The position numbers and the translations under genes were made by a program. Source: Pollenia angustigena (taxonomy: Eukaryota; Arthropoda; Insecta; Diptera; Polleniidae). From it: a stretch of DNA of 64,000 nt. Location of the stretch: positions 217,786,208 through 217,850,207 of the forward strand of contig OV884058.1 of the NCBI GenBank assembly GCA_930367215.1, in the 5' to 3' direction. A model generated the notes under the pieces. The model worked only from the letters and a program-made list of their open reading frames with translations, did not search any database and had not been told where the DNA came from. Shown here one piece after another: positions 12,310 to 22,806 of the stretch (its first letter is position 1; each line of letters begins with the position of its first letter).

Positions 12310-12683
12310 GCTGGGTATCACTACGCCGTAAGTAATAGGACCAGTCCAAACACGCGTGTAAAGAGTAGTCCACAAGGGACCAGGACTAGTCCAAAAGTAA
12401 CCCAAACGTATGGAAAAAACCTGGTCTATTTCACATTACGATGTCCTAGGAGAGGACCATATAACCCACCTTTATATCACTAGTTTTAAAACTACTCCAT
12501 GGTATACTCAAGAGGATTAGTTTTGAAGTCGTTTAAAAACGAAGGCATGTCGTTAAAAAACGAAGACATGTCGTCTCTACACTTTTAACAATGACATGGT
12601 CCATGCTTGCATTACATCGGACCAGTCCATGGAGTAGTCCATTTTATCAAAATGGATCAGGTGGTCCAATTTTATTTGCAGGG
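12310..12683 (-). mobile_element. 370 bp MITE with GGACCA(G)TCC motifs (copy 1)
   Basis: The reverse complement of the repeat at 35,568-35,940. Shared blocks include CCAGTCCAAACACGCGTGTA, CAAACGTATGGAAAAAA, AGGACCATATAACCCACC and the right end TTTTATTTGCAGGG. The left end is more diverged. GGACCA/TGGTCC motifs recur along the length. It has no coding capacity. Confidence 0.65.
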
Positions 12684-12689
12684 TAATGC

Positions 12690-13660
12690 ATAGTAACTAA
12701 TTCTTATGAAGATATCTTTAAATGAAGTCTTGAGAGAATCATAACATTTTCTTTTTCCATTATGTTTGTTTGTAAATTTAACATTTGAAAGTCGTTTTAT
12801 GTTAACCATATATTTTTGAGATACGACGATGTTGCAGCAAATGAGATATATATAAAATAAAGTGTATTTTCAAGATATATTTTTACAGGTACATACTCGT
12901 ATTCGCTAAATACTCGTCAGTTGTTTTTTGTTTGGGTAACAAATTAAAAACATTCTCAAATTTAAGCAACCGCATAAATCTGAATTCGCACAATATGAAG
13001 TCGAATAAAGCAAGGATTGGATTATTGCATTTTACTTATAACAAACATTGTAACAATATTTTTTTTTATTAAAAATAACTTTTAAACTTATGTAAATATT
13101 CTCTAAACAAATCTTGATAACAATTTTATGTTTGGTTACCTTTTCTTTCTTACGCATTTTAGCTCAATTAGAATTCTTTGTATTTAAATTATTTTCCAGC
13201 ATACAATAATAAAAATGGTTTAGAAATATTTAACAAAATACAAGTAAGTGACTGACTCATGCCATTCTTAGTGATACATTTATTTTCTATGCAAAATAAA
13301 AAATAATAATTTGCCAATTCAACACGTTTTGATAAAAAGAAACAAATGCACAAAATAAAACTAAACTAGTTGTTTAAAAATGTCGCGATAAAAACATGTC
13401 ACTTGGACAATTATTTAAATAAAACTAAAAATTATCAAAATAAATTTAAAACTACTGACCAAGTTGTTGAAAGAAGATGAGAAAACTACAAAAATGATGA
13501 CAAATTAAAAACAAAAACCCCCCTCTATGAAAATTCCAAAGAAATAAAAAATAACGATAACGAATAACGAACGCACATGTTATGGTTATACACAATATGT
13601 TGAAATGTTTTTTAAAATAATAAACAATACTGTTTATAATAAAAAGAAAGAAAAATATAT
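12690..13660. other. AT-rich flank of a candidate exon
   Basis: A/T-rich, no coding frame or recognisable repeat. It is adjacent to the donor side of the candidate minus-strand exon and may be intron. Confidence 0.35.
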
Positions 13661-13666
13661 ACTCAC

Positions 13667-14010
13667 ATTATTTATAGGATTTTGATGATGTTGCGAAGGA
13701 CTAGTTGATAGAGAATCTCCACTACCACCACTAGTTCCTGCGGCTAATGCATTAGCATTGTTTGTATTTAAAGAACCTAAAGTGGAACTACCTCCACTAC
13801 CACCACCTCCACCCCCACTTCCTGTATTTGTGGCTGACGTATTAGTGGTATTTGTTGTATGAAACGATTGAAATATGTCATCAATACATTCATCGCCAGC
13901 ATTAAAACGTACAGTTATGGGCACTGTAGTTTGGGTGGAAGAGGTTTGTCCTGTTGTGGGCTTATTTGTGCTGGGCGATGAAGCGTTATTAGTCGATGAA
14001 GTTGAAGAAC
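13667..14010 (-). CDS. Candidate internal exon of an unidentified host gene, Ser/Thr/Asn/Gly-rich
   Basis: On the minus strand an acceptor (ATTAATTTTTTAG, ending at 14,011) opens a 344 bp frame that closes at a strong donor, AATAAT/GTGAGTATA (13,666). The first two bases complete a codon; the rest reads through without stops. The peptide is low complexity (Ser, Thr and Asn runs, six consecutive Gly), but includes a more informative block VPITVRFNAGDECIDDIFQS. Base composition is clearly higher in GC than the surroundings, and both splice sites fit. I do not recognise the protein. It could be one exon of a large-intron regulatory gene; neighbouring exons were not found with confidence. Confidence 0.6.
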
Positions 14011-14153
14011 CTAAAAAATTAATAATAGCAAAAGAACAATTTTAATATATGTCAAGGATTTGAAATAAATATAAGTATATTTCTATAAAAACCGATCGTT
14101 GGCCTCATGTAGAAAGGCCCTCACTCACATAATTGCAACTTTACAGGAGAAGG

Positions 14154-14312
14154 TAAAAACAATCACCCTTATTGTGTTTGGCGTATTTAAAATACGCCTA
14201 AGACTGTTTGGTAATAGATTAAAGAGAACTTGAACTTATTTCCTTTAATCTATTTCCAAACAGTCATAGGCGTATTTTAAATCCGCCAAACACAATAAGG
14301 GTGGTTATTTCG
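14154..14312. mobile_element. 160 bp palindromic MITE
   Basis: A long hairpin: arms start near CACCCTTATTGTGTTTGGCG and its complement, extend through AATACGCCTA, GACTGTTTGG and AATAGATTAAAG, and leave a loop of about 20 bp. The arms are nearly perfect. The TSD is not clear. Confidence 0.65.
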
Positions 14313-14358
14313 TTGTATTAGAAATTCGAAATTTAATAAATAAATACAAACTCTATGG

Positions 14359-14598
14359 GCCATGTCTCAGAGTACAATTCCGTTCGGAATGAATCCGTTC
14401 GGAATTGAAGAAAACATATTTGTTTGTTGATGGAAAGTGTATTTTGATAGTTTTCTGGCCTTTCAGATACAGATAACTCCCATACCGTTCATGAAAACAA
14501 AAATGGTTTCATTCCGAAACATTTTTTCGTCATTTTCTGAAGCACCAAAATACGGAATGAATTCCGTTTCCGAACGGAATTGTACTCTGTGACATGGC
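14359..14598. mobile_element. 240 bp MITE with GCCATGTC(A)CAGAG ends (copy 1)
   Basis: Terminal inverted repeats run GCCATGTCTCAGAGTACAAT and then TCCGTTCGGAA at both ends. A second copy is at 46,367-46,585 with shared interior (AGAAAGTGTATTTTG-TAG, TTTTGGCCTTTCA-ATACAG). No coding capacity. Confidence 0.7.
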
Positions 14599-15015
14599 TG
14601 TATGTATTAAAACGTAAAATTGATTGCACAATTGCTCGTAAAGCCGTTATTTTTGAACATCTAACTTTGGCCGGACATTTTTTTTAACTCCGTAACCGAG
14701 ACGTTCGGTCGGACAGTATAAATTATGTTTTTGAATTTATCTGTGCAAACTATATAAAACATTTCGAAATGAAAAAAAATGAAAACATTTTGTTTGTAAG
14801 ATAAACAGCCATGTTGTGGAAATCGGATTCGTTTAATATTCTTTGAAGTTAGACAAAATGGTCTTAAGTCAGAAACAGTAGTTTTTCGTAATGTTTAACA
14901 TACTTATTGCCTAAAGCTCAAAGGCTGCGATTAGAAGCAGTTGTGCTAGACTTGTGTCATTGCTCCCAAGCGAAAGAGAGAAAAAAATTAGCTATAACCA
15001 ATCAAAAAATAAAAA

Positions 15016-15157
15016 ATGCCTTTTTTGACTTAATACATTTTTGCCTAACGTCAAAGAATTAAAATTGAACAAAGTTTTAAAATTCAAAACGTACTCTGTT
15101 GGGGATGTTCTAGAAATCGAAGTTAAGTAAAATCGAACGAAATTTTGATTTCAATTA
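15016..15157 (+). repeat. Dispersed repeat (copy 1 of pair)
   Basis: Shares GCCTTTTTTGACTTAATAC-type sequence, TTTTTGCCTAACGTCAAAGA and TGATTTCAATTATTTA with 22,152-22,323. In this copy a hAT-like element has inserted directly after the shared ATTTCAATTATTT block, so the other copy approximates an empty site. Confidence 0.5.
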
Positions 15158-15364
15158 TTTAAGAGTAGGGAAGTAACGAATACCGTTATATCGGCGATAC
15201 TTCAGATTTTCCGATATATCGGTATCTGCTGTCGATACGACGATACTTTTTATATTTTTTTGAGCATTTTTGAACAAACAATTCATTTTCTATGCTTATT
15301 TTTTGCATAGAAACTAAGAATAATAACACATTAAAAAGCAGAGCATAAAATCAAAACAAAATAA

Positions 15365-17680
15365 TGATTTTGAAGACTTGAGGCCTATTTCAATTCTTCC
15401 TGCTCTGTCAAAAGCGGTTGAACATATTATGAAGGATCAGATATTGTCATTTGTTCGCAATAGTATTGTTTCTTCGCAATATGCTTTTCGCCGTGGTCAT
15501 AGTACTACATCTCTTTTACTAAGCCTAACTGATGACATCAGTACTGAAATTCTGTAACTTTTTAACGACAAAAAATTGTCGTTAAGTATTCAAAATTCGT
15601 TAGCTTACGAAAGTTGTCGTTAACAGCTATTCTGTAATGAAATTTTAATAATTTTTATCGGCATTTTTGTCGGTAGCTAACGACACAAAAAAAGTTCTTG
15701 TTAAATAATAACGACAATAAATGTACTGTTAACAGATTAAAAATATAGAGAAAGTAGCCAATTTTTAACACAAAAAAAAAGTAAGAAAGTATAGTCGATC
15801 AAGTCCGACTGTTGTTTTCATGTGGGCTATAAAATTAAATAAATGCTTCTCACCATTATAAAAAGGCTTCGACCTTGTGACAATAAACGCATATGTGCCA
15901 AATTTTATAAAATTATTTTTAAAATTGCTTCCTGTAATTTGCGCACAAGATTATCTTGTACAGACAACCATCCATCCTGATAGAAGGTCGGGCTTCGTTA
16001 AATGGATTCTGACATTGATTCTGAGTTAATCGGTATACTAAAAGTCAGGCCCAGAACCTTTATTTAAATGTGTTACACACATTTGTACAAACACATAATA
16101 TCCTCTTCACATACAGTAGTGTAGGTATACAAAGTAAGAGCAGATGTTGTGCTAGAGTGGCTCAGTCACCTGGAAATTTTTCCCTATGTATAAAAAGATT
16201 TAACACCAACATATTTGTTTAGAAATATAATCAATATTTACACGTTTTCATTCATGTTTTGTTAAAATAAATGCAATAAAGCAAATTAATTTTGTATTTT
16301 TTATTAATTTTAAAATATTTTTACTTTGACGTTCTTATATTTTTACCGATATTTGTCGTCAATATTTCTAAACAAAAATATTTCTTTATTTAAAATACAG
16401 AATAACAAATTCGTTAAAGTAACCGAGATTTCTCGTTAATTAACGATATCGGTAGTTAAATTCAAAAAGTTACAGAATTGAGGTACAGATGTCATTTGAA
16501 TGATAATAGGGTAGCGACCTTAGTATCACTTGACTTGACTAAAGCATTTAATTCTGTTAACTTCCGAATTTTGATAAGGAAATTAAGAGAAATATTTAAT
16601 TTTTCCGCCACGGCTTGTAAGTTGATTTATTCGTATTTGACGGGTCGTGTTCAGTTTGTAGATGTTAACAATGTATACTCTAATCTACTACATCTGGTGT
16701 ACCCCAAGGCTCAGTTTTGGGACCCATTCTCTTCACGTTATACGTTAATGACTTATCAAGTTATATTGATAACCATATATGTAAATCATTTTTGTTCGCT
16801 GATGACGTATTACTTTTGTTTAATGGCGGGAAATCGGAAATTAATAGTTTATGTTTAAATATCAATGATATTCTTCAACGTTTTCTATATTGGTCTAATG
16901 AAAATTGCCTATCTATAAATTCGTCAAAGACTAAAGCTCTTGCTTTTGGTATTAATGAGCAGCATTTACTTGATTTGAACATACATGTTGGTGAAACATG
17001 CGTGAACTTCGTGGATCGGTTGAAGTGTCTAGGAATTTATTTAGATAAATGTTTAAACTTTGAGACTCATGTCGATAACATTAGCTGGAAAGTTTCAGGG
17101 TTAGTGCGGCAACTTTACTCTACGAATATTATTATTGCGTTTGGCTCATGCAGTTTTAATGCCACAGATCTTATATGGTCTTGAAGTTTTTTCTGGTTCA
17201 ATGAATTATATAACCTCTAAGTTAGGTCGTATCGCTAACACGATTGTACGGTACGTTTATGGTGTTCGTAGAAATGATCACATATCTGAATTTGTTAAAC
17301 GCTTCATGGGCTGTTCTTTCGGTAATTTAATAACTTTACGTAACTTGGTGTTTTTCTATAAAATTATAAAAAGCGGGTTTCCCACGCAACTTTATTCCAA
17401 ATTTCTTTTTTCCCATTCAACAAGGAACCCTCAAATTATATTGCCTAGAATTAACAATGCTTTATTTGAAAGGTCTTTTATTCTAAGAATTGCACGTCGT
17501 TGGAACACATTACCCATTGAGCTTCATGTGTTTCACCTCAAATAATGCCTTTCGTGTAAAAATTTTGGCTGTTCTTACGAACTTATAGTGAACAATTCTT
17601 CATACTTAATTTAAACGTGATGTTGCTTATATATTTATGGGATCAATTGTCTTTTGAAATTTTCTATTTAATTCTACTTT

Positions 17681-17732
<52 letters not shown>

Positions 17733-17922
17733 CATGTATATGTGTACATATATATATTGATATTTATTTTGGTTTGGGACCTAGGGATTTAAGTCAAATT
17801 CTAAATTTAAATAATTTAAATATTTTTAGTATTAACTCATGTATATTTCTTTGTAATATAGTTTATTGACCTAATGAGGCTTTTATATTACCTGCAATAA
17901 ATTGAAATTGAAATTGAAATTG
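15365..17922 (+). pseudogene. LINE fragment with reverse transcriptase, interrupted
   Basis: The frame from 15,365 encodes RPISILPALSKAVEHI and YAFRRGHSTTSLLLSLTDDI, stops at an inserted element (15,542-16,485), and resumes with RCHLNDNRVATLVSLDLTKA. This is the RT fingers and palm with the F-D-L-T-K-A-F pattern changed to S-L-D-L-T-K-A-F. A frameshift near 16,710 separates the GPILFTLYVNDL and FADD palm motif (about 16,795) from the upstream part, and another near 17,150 precedes the ARRWNTLP C-terminal region. 5' truncated. The 3' UTR has a (TA)n run (17,684-17,730) and the end is an ATTGAA hexamer repeat (17,897-17,922), not poly(A). Confidence 0.8.
15542..16485 (-). mobile_element. CAG-flanked inverted-repeat element (copy 1, internally deleted)
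   Basis: Ends TACTGAAATTCTGTAAC and, inverted, TACCTCAATTCTGTAAC. It is flanked by CAG on both sides (15,539-15,541; 16,486-16,488). It is the reverse orientation of copies at 23,946 and 30,886, and lacks roughly 270 bp present in them. Subterminal repeats with CGTTA/TAACG motifs (TTAACGACA, GTTAATTAACGA) occur at both ends. The interior carries a Helitron-like fragment (AAGGTCGGGCTTCGTTAAAT). It has no transposase. The CAG TSD suggests a Harbinger-type family; known Harbinger elements include CWG-targeting ones. Confidence 0.75.
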
Positions 17923-18777
17923 TTTTATATAACATATGAATCAACGAAGATTGAGAATAGTCCCAAAACTTAGCAGCTGACTGAGCATTAGTAATAAATA
18001 AAAGATTTGAGGCTTTCTAAAATAATGAAACCTATCGTTTGACTTTAGATACATTGCTCAAATATTTCAAAGACAATCGACTTCAATCACATCAAAAAAT
18101 TTGTTATTGAGCTAACATGTCTCTGCATTACGAAAGTGTTGAAAACATAGTCACCGCTACGGGTGGTACAAGTTCTGATAAGTCTAAGAGAACTGACCTT
18201 TGTGAAAAAATAAAAGAGAATCATTGCATCCTTCTGCTAAAGAAGAAGTCGAAAGATACCTTAGATCTTCTATTATTTCTAACAACGCAGATCCACTTGT
18301 TAAAAGCCCAAACTTAAAAAGAAGCAGAAATTCTTAAGTTTTCAATTTAGTTTTATCGGATCTGAGTGGCTATTTTCCACTTCAGGTCTGGTTCAAACGG
18401 ACTTACGAAATCGTCTATCTCCAAAAAAGTTGAGAATACTTTGTTTTTTAAACAAAAATCTTATTAATGTCAATTTAAAATATTATTAATTAAATTCTAA
18501 CGCTGTTTTTTTTTTTTTGTAAAAAAAACTTGTTTTTTTTTTTAATTATATCATGAATTTCAATTTTATTGTCTGTTTCTTAAATTTTATAAAATTTTTA
18601 ATGTTAATAACCTCTTAAACTGTATTTTTGTATAATAAAAAAAAAATACTCTACTTGAGTTTGGTTAATTATAACTTGAATTTAATATTCAATAAGCGTA
18701 TCGATATCGGCGATATTTTAGTTTGTGTATCGGTATCGTATCGGAAAAAGGCGTATCGTTACATCCCTAATTAAGAG

Positions 18778-19088
18778 TATTTCTTGTAGATATAATTGAT
18801 ACTTTACTTGGAGGCCACACGATCAAGTTTTGCCTTTCAATTCCTTTCAATTTGCAATACACTCTTACTTTTTTACTAACACACCCACACTTTTTAAATT
18901 GACCACGAGATGGCTTTTAATTTCACCTTTCCATTTGTTTGGCAATTTTACTTCAATTTAACAGCTGATAACATGTTTTTCTTTATAAATTGTTGTTTTG
19001 ATGACATCTTGAAAGTAAATTGCTTACAAATTGAGTGCAGCCTACGTCACAGCTTTCAAATTATGTAAATTTTGACAAACAGTATATC
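18778..19088. other. Spacer without recognised features
   Basis: A/T-rich sequence between two transposons; nothing further supported. Confidence 0.35.
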
Positions 19089-20655
19089 GTCAGATCAGAA
19101 TTGGTTTGACATACCGACCATTTAAAAAAAAATTGAGTTAGTTATGGGGTATATATATTTTGAATACCCCTTTTTTGAATCTAAAATCTGTTTCGCGAAA
19201 TTGTTTGTGGTTTCTGAAATATGAAGCATTCATTTTGCTGCATATCAACTGTTTCAAAATTTTTTAAGTTTTGTTTTGCTCTACAAGCCACTGTTGGCGT
19301 ACAAAATAAAGTTTACTGTTGCTTTGCTGCATTGCCGTTAGAAAAAGTAGTTAAAGCAAAATAAAATGACAACAAGAAAATAAATTTGTGAAAAATAGTT
19401 TTATAAAAGAATGGACCCAACCAAGTGTACGGTTTGCTATTATTTGCAAAGCCTACCTAAGGGAAATGCATCAACATCAACAAACGAAAATTAAATACGT
19501 ATAATCTTACAGCAACCATTGTTATGCTAAATATACCAACTTTTACTTATTGTGCCTTTTGGACGGAAGCTCATAGTGGTCGGAGTGGTAACAATATTGC
19601 TAGTGCTTTTATTAAAATTCTTAATGAATTAATAAAAGATTATCCACTAATTAAAACTTTGACATTATGGAGCGATTCTTGCGTACCTCAAAATAAAAAT
19701 CGAATTAACTCAACCGCAATCAAAATGTTCATTAAACAAAATAATATTGATGCCGTAATACAAAAGTCTTCAGAACCAGGACATTCTTTTATTCAAGAAG
19801 TGGACTGTGTCCATGGTGTTATCGACCGGTACTTAAAGAATATTGAAATTCATAGTCCTCTTCATTTACTAAATTTGCTTAAAACAACGCCAAATAATAA
19901 AACAAAATTAAAAGTTATGGAAATGCTTCCGGAAGATTTTCGCACATATTCGTTGGAAGCAAATAAAATGGACTTTCGAAAAGTCCCTTTTGCTAAAATT
20001 AAATTACTTCTATACATTTAAATAATGATTTATGTATATATTATAAAACTTCTACCAGAGAGAAAAAATATAAAAATGCAATTTTGGTTAAGTCTGCATC
20101 AAAATATTGTTTGAAAACTCCTGAGAATTTGTTGACGAATGTTTTGAAAATATCGAAACCATCATTTGTTTTCAGCGATAATAATAGAGACATAAAAGAC
20201 TTGCTTATATTTCTTCCACGTGTTAATAAAGCTTATTGTAAAAATTTAGTCAATATTAAGTTTTGAATTTTAAGTGTTTTTTATTGATTCTATTTTACTT
20301 TTGCATTAATTAAGTTGTTTAATTTGTAGCTTTTTATGTACCTTTTCATAACAATAGACCTTTTTTGCTGTTTTTGTAAAATATAATATAATAAAAAAAA
20401 AAAAAAATTGGCATACGCCAATTAGAAAAGTGGCGTATGCGGCACAAAACAAAATTTTTCATTTTCAAAAAAAAAAATACTATTAAATTCTAACTTTATT
20501 CATGAAAGTGCGCAAAAATTTACAGTTTTCTTCAAAACAAAAATATAAAAAAATTATATCGGGTACATTTGGAGAAATCTTCATGTAAATCTTCTTTGTC
20601 GTTTTTCTCCACTCCGACTTTTTGGCATATGCGCCAAACCAATTCTGAGCTAACA
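19089..20655 (+). mobile_element. DNA transposon remnant with DUF7869-like protein (copy A)
   Basis: Terminal repeats GTCAGATCAGAATTGGTTTG (left) and, inverted, GTTAGCTCAGAATTGGTTTG (right). The interior includes a 165-codon frame at 19,524-20,021 and a short second frame at 20,084-20,266. A closely similar element is at 42,861-44,521. No clear target duplication was found, so the superfamily is uncertain. Confidence 0.65.
19524..20021 (+). pseudogene. Transposon-derived protein fragment, DUF7869-like (copy A)
   Basis: 165 codons with FWTEAHSGRSGNNIAS, TLWSDSCVPQNKNRI and SSEPGHSFIQEVDCVHGVID. The W-S-D-S-C-x-x-Q-N-K-N block followed by E-P-G-H-S-F-x-x-x-V-D matches the pattern I know from DUF7869-type proteins in insect transposons, where the Asp/Glu residues resemble DDE-nuclease carboxylates. 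It lacks the N-terminal half of such proteins and is separated by stops from a further conserved piece (20,084-20,266: SASKYCLKTPENLLTN). It is a decayed copy. Confidence 0.55.
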
Positions 20656-20795
20656 ATATGTAAAAGAATATCAAGAACAACTTGAACGTGTGGCTGCAAG
20701 TGATTACTATACGCACAAGTATTAATATCACACTGGTGCCTCTTTACAAACCTGAAATATCTCATGAATAATTTTTCTTTGAATTTTTTATTTTT

Positions 20796-21825
20796 ATACC
20801 CTCCACCACAATTAGTTGTGAAGAGGGTATATTAAGTTTGTCATTCCGTGTGAAACTTTTTAAGTATTCATCTCAGACCCCATAAAGTATATATATTCTG
20901 GGTCCTTGAGTAATTCTTAGTCGATTTAGCCATGTCCGTCTGTCTGTCCGTCTGTTGAAAACTTGGTGCCAAATTGCTTGTAGTTATCCTAAGCAGTTTG
21001 GGATTGAAATCCAGCAAAATCGGTTCAGTAGGACCAGAGCTATGAATCAAACTGGGGAACCACCACCTAAAAAAATTGATAATTTTGTTACAAAAAATAA
21101 CATAAATGCTGGAACAAGGCACGGAATGAGATAAGATTTTGTAAAAATTTGTTTTATTTGACTGGAAATCACGCTGTTCAATTTCGTGAAGGTCCGTCCA
21201 TAATTTACCCTAAGCCCCATATAAACACTTCTCCCGAAAAACAGTTTAGTACGCCTAAAACCGTTAAAAAAAACGCTAGCGTAACAAAATTTGGTTCGTC
21301 ACAGTTTTTTAGGACTAGAAATAACACTGTGAAATTTCGTGACGATCGGTCCATAATTTACCTTAGGCCCCATATAAACCCTACTACCGGAAAACAGTTT
21401 AGTACGCCTAAAACCGTAAAAAATAATGCAATCATAACAAATTTTGGCTCGTCACAGTTTTATAGGACTATAAATGATACTGTGAAATTTCGTGAAGATC
21501 GGTACATAATTTACCCTTGGCCCCATAGAAACCCTACTCCCGGAAAACAGTTTAGTACACCTAAAACAATAATTAATAATGCTATCATAACAGAAATTGG
21601 TACGTCACAGAAATGACGCTGTGAAATTTCGTGATGATCGGTCCATAATTTACCATAGGCCCCATATAAACCCTACTACCGGAAAACAGTTTAGTCGCCT
21701 AAAAACAAATCGTCACAGTTTAAGGTAATAATAACATCATACAGATATTACTCCTAAAACATTCGAACTGTCGGTGGAGGGTATCAAAGATTCGGCACAG
21801 CCGAATATAGCACTCTAACTTGTTG
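20796..21825 (+). mobile_element. Helitron-like (DINE/Helentron-type) nonautonomous element
   Basis: Left end has ATACCCTCCACCAC and AGAGGGTATATTAAG, followed by ACCCCATAAAGTATATATAT and a CCGTCTGTCTGTCCGTCTG tract. The right end has GGTGGAGGGTATCAAAG and a hairpin TTCGGCACAGCCGAA, closing with TAGCACTCTAACTTGTT. The ends-plus-central-repeat design fits Helitron-like interspersed elements of flies. Fragments of the same family occur at 4707, 9480, 29,206, 33,460, 36,600 and 45,480. No Rep/helicase gene is present. Confidence 0.65.
21155..21720 (+). repeat. Tandem array of about 152 bp, four units, inside the Helitron-like element
   Basis: Units carry TTTCGTGA-GATCGGTCCATA, then TTTACC, GGCCCCATATAAACC, GGAAAACAGTTTAGTACGCC. 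Matching phrases start near 21,187, 21,340, 21,492 and 21,631. Because two spacings are near multiples of three, the first three units stay in one open frame (21,149-21,616), which is unlikely to be a gene. The last unit is shortened. Confidence 0.75.
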
Positions 21826-21876
21826 ATTCTTTTTTTGTAGAATGATAAAACTTAGTCTATAAACGTTGTTATACTT

Positions 21877-22000
21877 GCCGTATTCACAAAACCCTTTGTA
21901 TCGTTGTATCCATTGTATGATGTATAAAAAACCAATAGTGAGCTATGAGTTTAAATACAACATACAATTGATACAACGATACAAGGGGTTATACGGTAAC
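21877..22000. mobile_element. Short hairpin MITE
   Basis: Arms CCGTATTCACAAAACCCTTT/GTATCGTTGTAT and the complement ATACAACGATAC/AAGGGGTTATACGG face each other with a spacer of about 60 bp. No coding capacity. Confidence 0.5.
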
Positions 22001-22151
22001 TATTTTTAAGACAAAATGTATGAAATATTCCAGTAATGCGCTTTAGGCTTCGTTCACAATCAAAAATACATTTTCACTTGGTGTTCATAATAGAGCAACA
22101 ATTTCTTTTGCAATTAGCCTTGAAGGCTTTTTGTATTACAAGCAATAAATA

Positions 22152-22323
22152 AAAGCCTTTTTGACTTAATACATTTTTGCCTAACGTCAAAGAATTAAAA
22201 TCGAGCTAATTTTTATAATTTTTTTAAAAATTAATTTTCTAAAACGAGTTTTTTTCATAAATAAACATGGTCTAGAAATCGAAATTAAGTAAAATCGAAT
22301 GTGTTTTTGATTTCAATTATTTA
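22152..22323 (+). repeat. Dispersed repeat (copy 2 of pair)
   Basis: Matches 15,016-15,157 (ACTTAATACATTTTTGCCTA, ACGTCAAAGAATTAAAAT, TCTAGAAATCGAA, TGATTTCAATTATTTA). It lacks the hAT insertion present after the other copy. Confidence 0.5.
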
Positions 22324-22806
22324 GCAAATGCCAGTATTAACAACTCTTTAAGATAATTGGTCCTTTAAGTATGATGTATATAAAAAGGAATATTTTTTTT
22401 TAGTTTCCTTACGGGTTCATTTCTAAAATTTGTTCGATTTTAAATCCACTTCATTTCGGTTTATAGAACATGTCCGATACATAAAAAGACACCTGTTTAA
22501 AATGTTACTTTTTTACTTTTTAAACCGTATTTTAGTTTTAAAAGCGAATATTTATGTATTTGGAAAAAATTATTACTGTTTTTAAAAGGTATGTATGTAA
22601 CTATAGATAGTGGTGCGCCTTAAAACAACTGAATGTTTGCTTTCAAAAAAGAGAGTTGGTAACCCTACCGTGTAAACATCTAAATTTTTCTTGGTGATTA
22701 TCAAAGTTTTTATTTATTTAAATTAAACCGATCAAATTACAAGTTTAATTTAACAAAACTCCGCGTTTTATTAATCAAACTACGGGGAATTCAAATTATA
22801 TGAAAT

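Larger units (their letters stand above)
15166..18769. mobile_element. hAT-like element with TAGGGATGTAACGATA-type ends, host of nested insertions
   Basis: Left end TAGGGAAGTAACGAATACCG, right end (inverted) TAGGGATGTAACGATACGCC; both termini contain repeated TATCGGTATC-like motifs. Flanking octamers TTTAAGAG (15,158-15,165) and ATTAAGAG (18,770-18,777) match at 7 of 8. About 2.56 kb of the interior is a LINE fragment (15,365-17,922). The remaining right part (17,923-18,769) holds a 66-codon frame at 18,117-18,317 that may be a transposase remnant, but it shows no motif I can name. Confidence 0.65.

Noticed and set aside
21149..21616. 155-codon open frame
   Set aside because: It consists of three in-frame units of a 152 bp tandem repeat in a Helitron-like element.
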